A program made the translations under genes and the position numbers. Under the pieces are notes generated by a model, which saw only the letters and a list, made by a program, of their open reading frames with translations, made no database searches and was not told the origin of the DNA. From the NCBI GenBank assembly GCA_964355365.1, contig CAYHEX010000234.1:1-7095 (forward strand): DNA of 7,095 nucleotides. Reading direction: 5' to 3'. Position 1 is the first letter of the stretch; each line of letters opens with the position of its first letter. This document shows, piece by piece, positions 6,016 to 7,095 of the stretch. The DNA is from SCUN01 sp964355365. Lineage in GTDB: Bacteria > Acidobacteriota > Vicinamibacteria > Vicinamibacterales > SCN-69-37.

Positions 6016-6744
6016 CTAGGCGCCGATGCCGAGGATCTGGAACAGATCGCGGACTTCCTGTTCCACTTCGTCATCGCCGATGGCGTAGGCGCGGATCTCT
6101 TCGCGCAGCAACTCCCGATACGCGCGTTTGGCGGTGACGAGGCGGTTGGCGACCTCCTTCTCGGTGAGACCGTGCTCGCGCGCGAGTGACTGCTGTGACG
6201 GCGTCTCCGCGCCGGTGAGCAGAGGGGCCACGAGGAAGCGGTAGAAGATGTCGAAGTGCCGGCCGCGATCGGGTCCTGAGAACTGGCGCCTCAGGGCCAG
6301 CATCACGCGGGCGATCAGGGCCTCGGCCCACGCGCGCGCGAATTCGGTCTCTGGGCTCGAGTCTCCTGCGCTGACATCGAGGGGCGCGCCATCGCGGCCC
6401 GACGTATCCGCCGATACGAATCCGGCGTCGGGGTGCCGCTTCTGGGCGGTGTCGTGCCGGTGTTGCTTTGCGGCGTATCGCTGCAGCGCTCGCAGCATGA
6501 GGTTACGAAACCGGCCTCGCGTGGCGTCGGCCTGCGCGAAGACCTGGTCGGTGAGGCAATAGAGGAAGAAGTCCTGTACGACGTCCTCGGCGTGTTCGTG
6601 CGCGTAGCCGCGCCGGCGAAGGAAGCGCAGAACGGGGTCTTTGTAGCGCTCGAACAGTTCGGCGAACACCGCGTCTCGTTCACCGGCGCTGCCGGTGCGG
6701 AGCACGTCGATTCGTCGCCAGTCAGTGACGGGAAACGCGCTCAT
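6016..6744 (-). CDS. ECF-like RNA polymerase sigma factor
   Basis: The 242-residue protein starts at ATG 6744; there is no clear Shine-Dalgarno, and the gene begins 11 bases after the stop of the upstream transporter gene, which suggests translational coupling. Region 2 spans about residues 23-95, with FERYKDPVLRFLRRRG, the EDVVQDFF core (53-60) and GRFRNLMLRALQRY (77-90). Region 4 is about 180-217, with a helix-turn-helix in SQQSLAREHGLTEKEVANRL. The linker (about 96-138) is long and polar. The GRFR...KR pattern and the length of about 240 residues resemble the divergent ECF groups common in Planctomycetes, Verrucomicrobia and Acidobacteria, many of which sit beside Ser/Thr kinase genes. No anti-sigma gene adjoins it. 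The kinase gene lies downstream on the same strand, beyond the divergent peptide gene, so control by phosphorylation is plausible but inferred. Confidence 0.88.
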   Translation of the reverse strand: MSAFPVTDWRRIDVLRTGSAGERDAVFAELFERYKDPVLRFLRRRGYAHEHAEDVVQDFFLYCLTDQVFAQADATRGRFRNLMLRALQRYAAKQHRHDTAQKRHPDAGFVSADTSGRDGAPLDVSAGDSSPETEFARAWAEALIARVMLALRRQFSGPDRGRHFDIFYRFLVAPLLTGAETPSQQSLAREHGLTEKEVANRLVTAKRAYRELLREEIRAYAIGDDEVEQEVRDLFQILGIGA

Positions 6745-6755
6745 GCCGGGTCAGT

Positions 6756-7095
6756 CTAGCCGCCGCTCTCCATCTTCTTGAACAGCGCCAGATACTCGTC
6801 GAGGTTGGTCTTCGTGACCACGTCCACGCCCGAGTCGATGACCTGCGTCGCGGGCATCTTGCCGTTGACGATGTCGTTGAGGAGGCGAATCGACTCCGAG
6901 CCCCAGCCGAAGTACTTCTGGCCAAGGAGAATCTGCACCTTGCCGGAGCGGAGCAGCGCCGGGCCGGCTTCGACCGTGTCGAAGGAGATGAACTTGGTCT
7001 TCTCCGGCTTCACCGGATCGAGCGCGCGCTGCGTGAACACCGGCCAGCCGCCGACCGAGATCCAGGCGCCGAGATTCGGATACCGATTCGAGCCC
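6756..7095 (-). CDS. Sugar-type ABC transporter substrate-binding protein (C-terminal 112 residues)
   Basis: Only the C-terminal end is in the window; the frame is open to the right edge and stops at TAG 6758-6756. The visible part matches the C-terminal lobe of ribose/galactose-type periplasmic binding proteins (Peripla_BP_4 class): YPNLGAWISVGGWPVF near the edge, then KFISFDTVEAGPALLRSGKV, LLGQKYFGWGSESIRLLNDI, GKMPATQVIDSGVDVVTK and TNLDEYLALF. Such proteins bind a sugar outside the inner membrane and deliver it to an ABC permease, or sometimes to a sensor. The ligand cannot be told from this fragment, and the permease and ATPase genes would lie outside the window, if present. The sigma factor gene follows after 11 bases, an unusual pairing. 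The N-terminal signal sequence is not visible. Confidence 0.88.
   Translation of the reverse strand, partial: GSNRYPNLGAWISVGGWPVFTQRALDPVKPEKTKFISFDTVEAGPALLRSGKVQILLGQKYFGWGSESIRLLNDIVNGKMPATQVIDSGVDVVTKTNLDEYLALFKKMESGG

Noticed and set aside
6433..6759. Plus-strand frame opposite the sigma factor
   Set aside because: It is antisense to a gene with clear sigma region 2 and region 4, and has no supporting start signal.

Overview
This GC-rich window (roughly two thirds G+C by eye, with strong G/C bias at third codon positions) looks like bacterial chromosome or a metagenome contig. The mix of genes fits Acidobacteriota (for example Vicinamibacteria) or a similar soil or sediment phylum: a sulfatase-like enzyme with Thr at the nucleophile position and a TPR-like tail, a Ser/Thr kinase fused to TPRs, a divergent ECF-type sigma factor, and a rhomboid with a soluble N-terminal domain. 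That placement is an inference. I see no tRNA, rRNA, CRISPR array, insertion sequence or phage gene.

Left part (1-3297): a PrsW-family intramembrane protease runs leftward off the edge. A rhomboid serine protease diverges from it and is followed after 19 bases by a secreted sulfatase/phosphodiesterase-superfamily protein. The two proteases use different chemistry, and their start codons are only 36 bases apart around a short palindrome.

Middle part (3340-5677, minus strand): a soluble Ser/Thr protein kinase with about six C-terminal TPRs lies 22 bases upstream of a two-helix membrane protein with two cysteine clusters of zinc-ribbon type. They probably form one operon, which ends tail-to-tail with the sulfatase.

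Right part (5678-7095): a small plus-strand gene for a 59-residue exported peptide, with a strong ribosome binding site, stands between the kinase and an ECF-like sigma factor. A hairpin precedes it and a strong stem-loop follows it. The sigma gene is 11 bases downstream of the 3' end of a sugar-type ABC substrate-binding protein gene that runs off the right edge.

The most interesting reading is that the sigma factor, kinase, zinc-ribbon membrane protein and small exported peptide form a signalling neighbourhood, next to a pair of intramembrane proteases. ECF sigma factors paired with Ser/Thr kinases are known in several phyla. The roles of the exported peptide and the zinc-ribbon protein here are unknown, and the linkage is inferred from position only.
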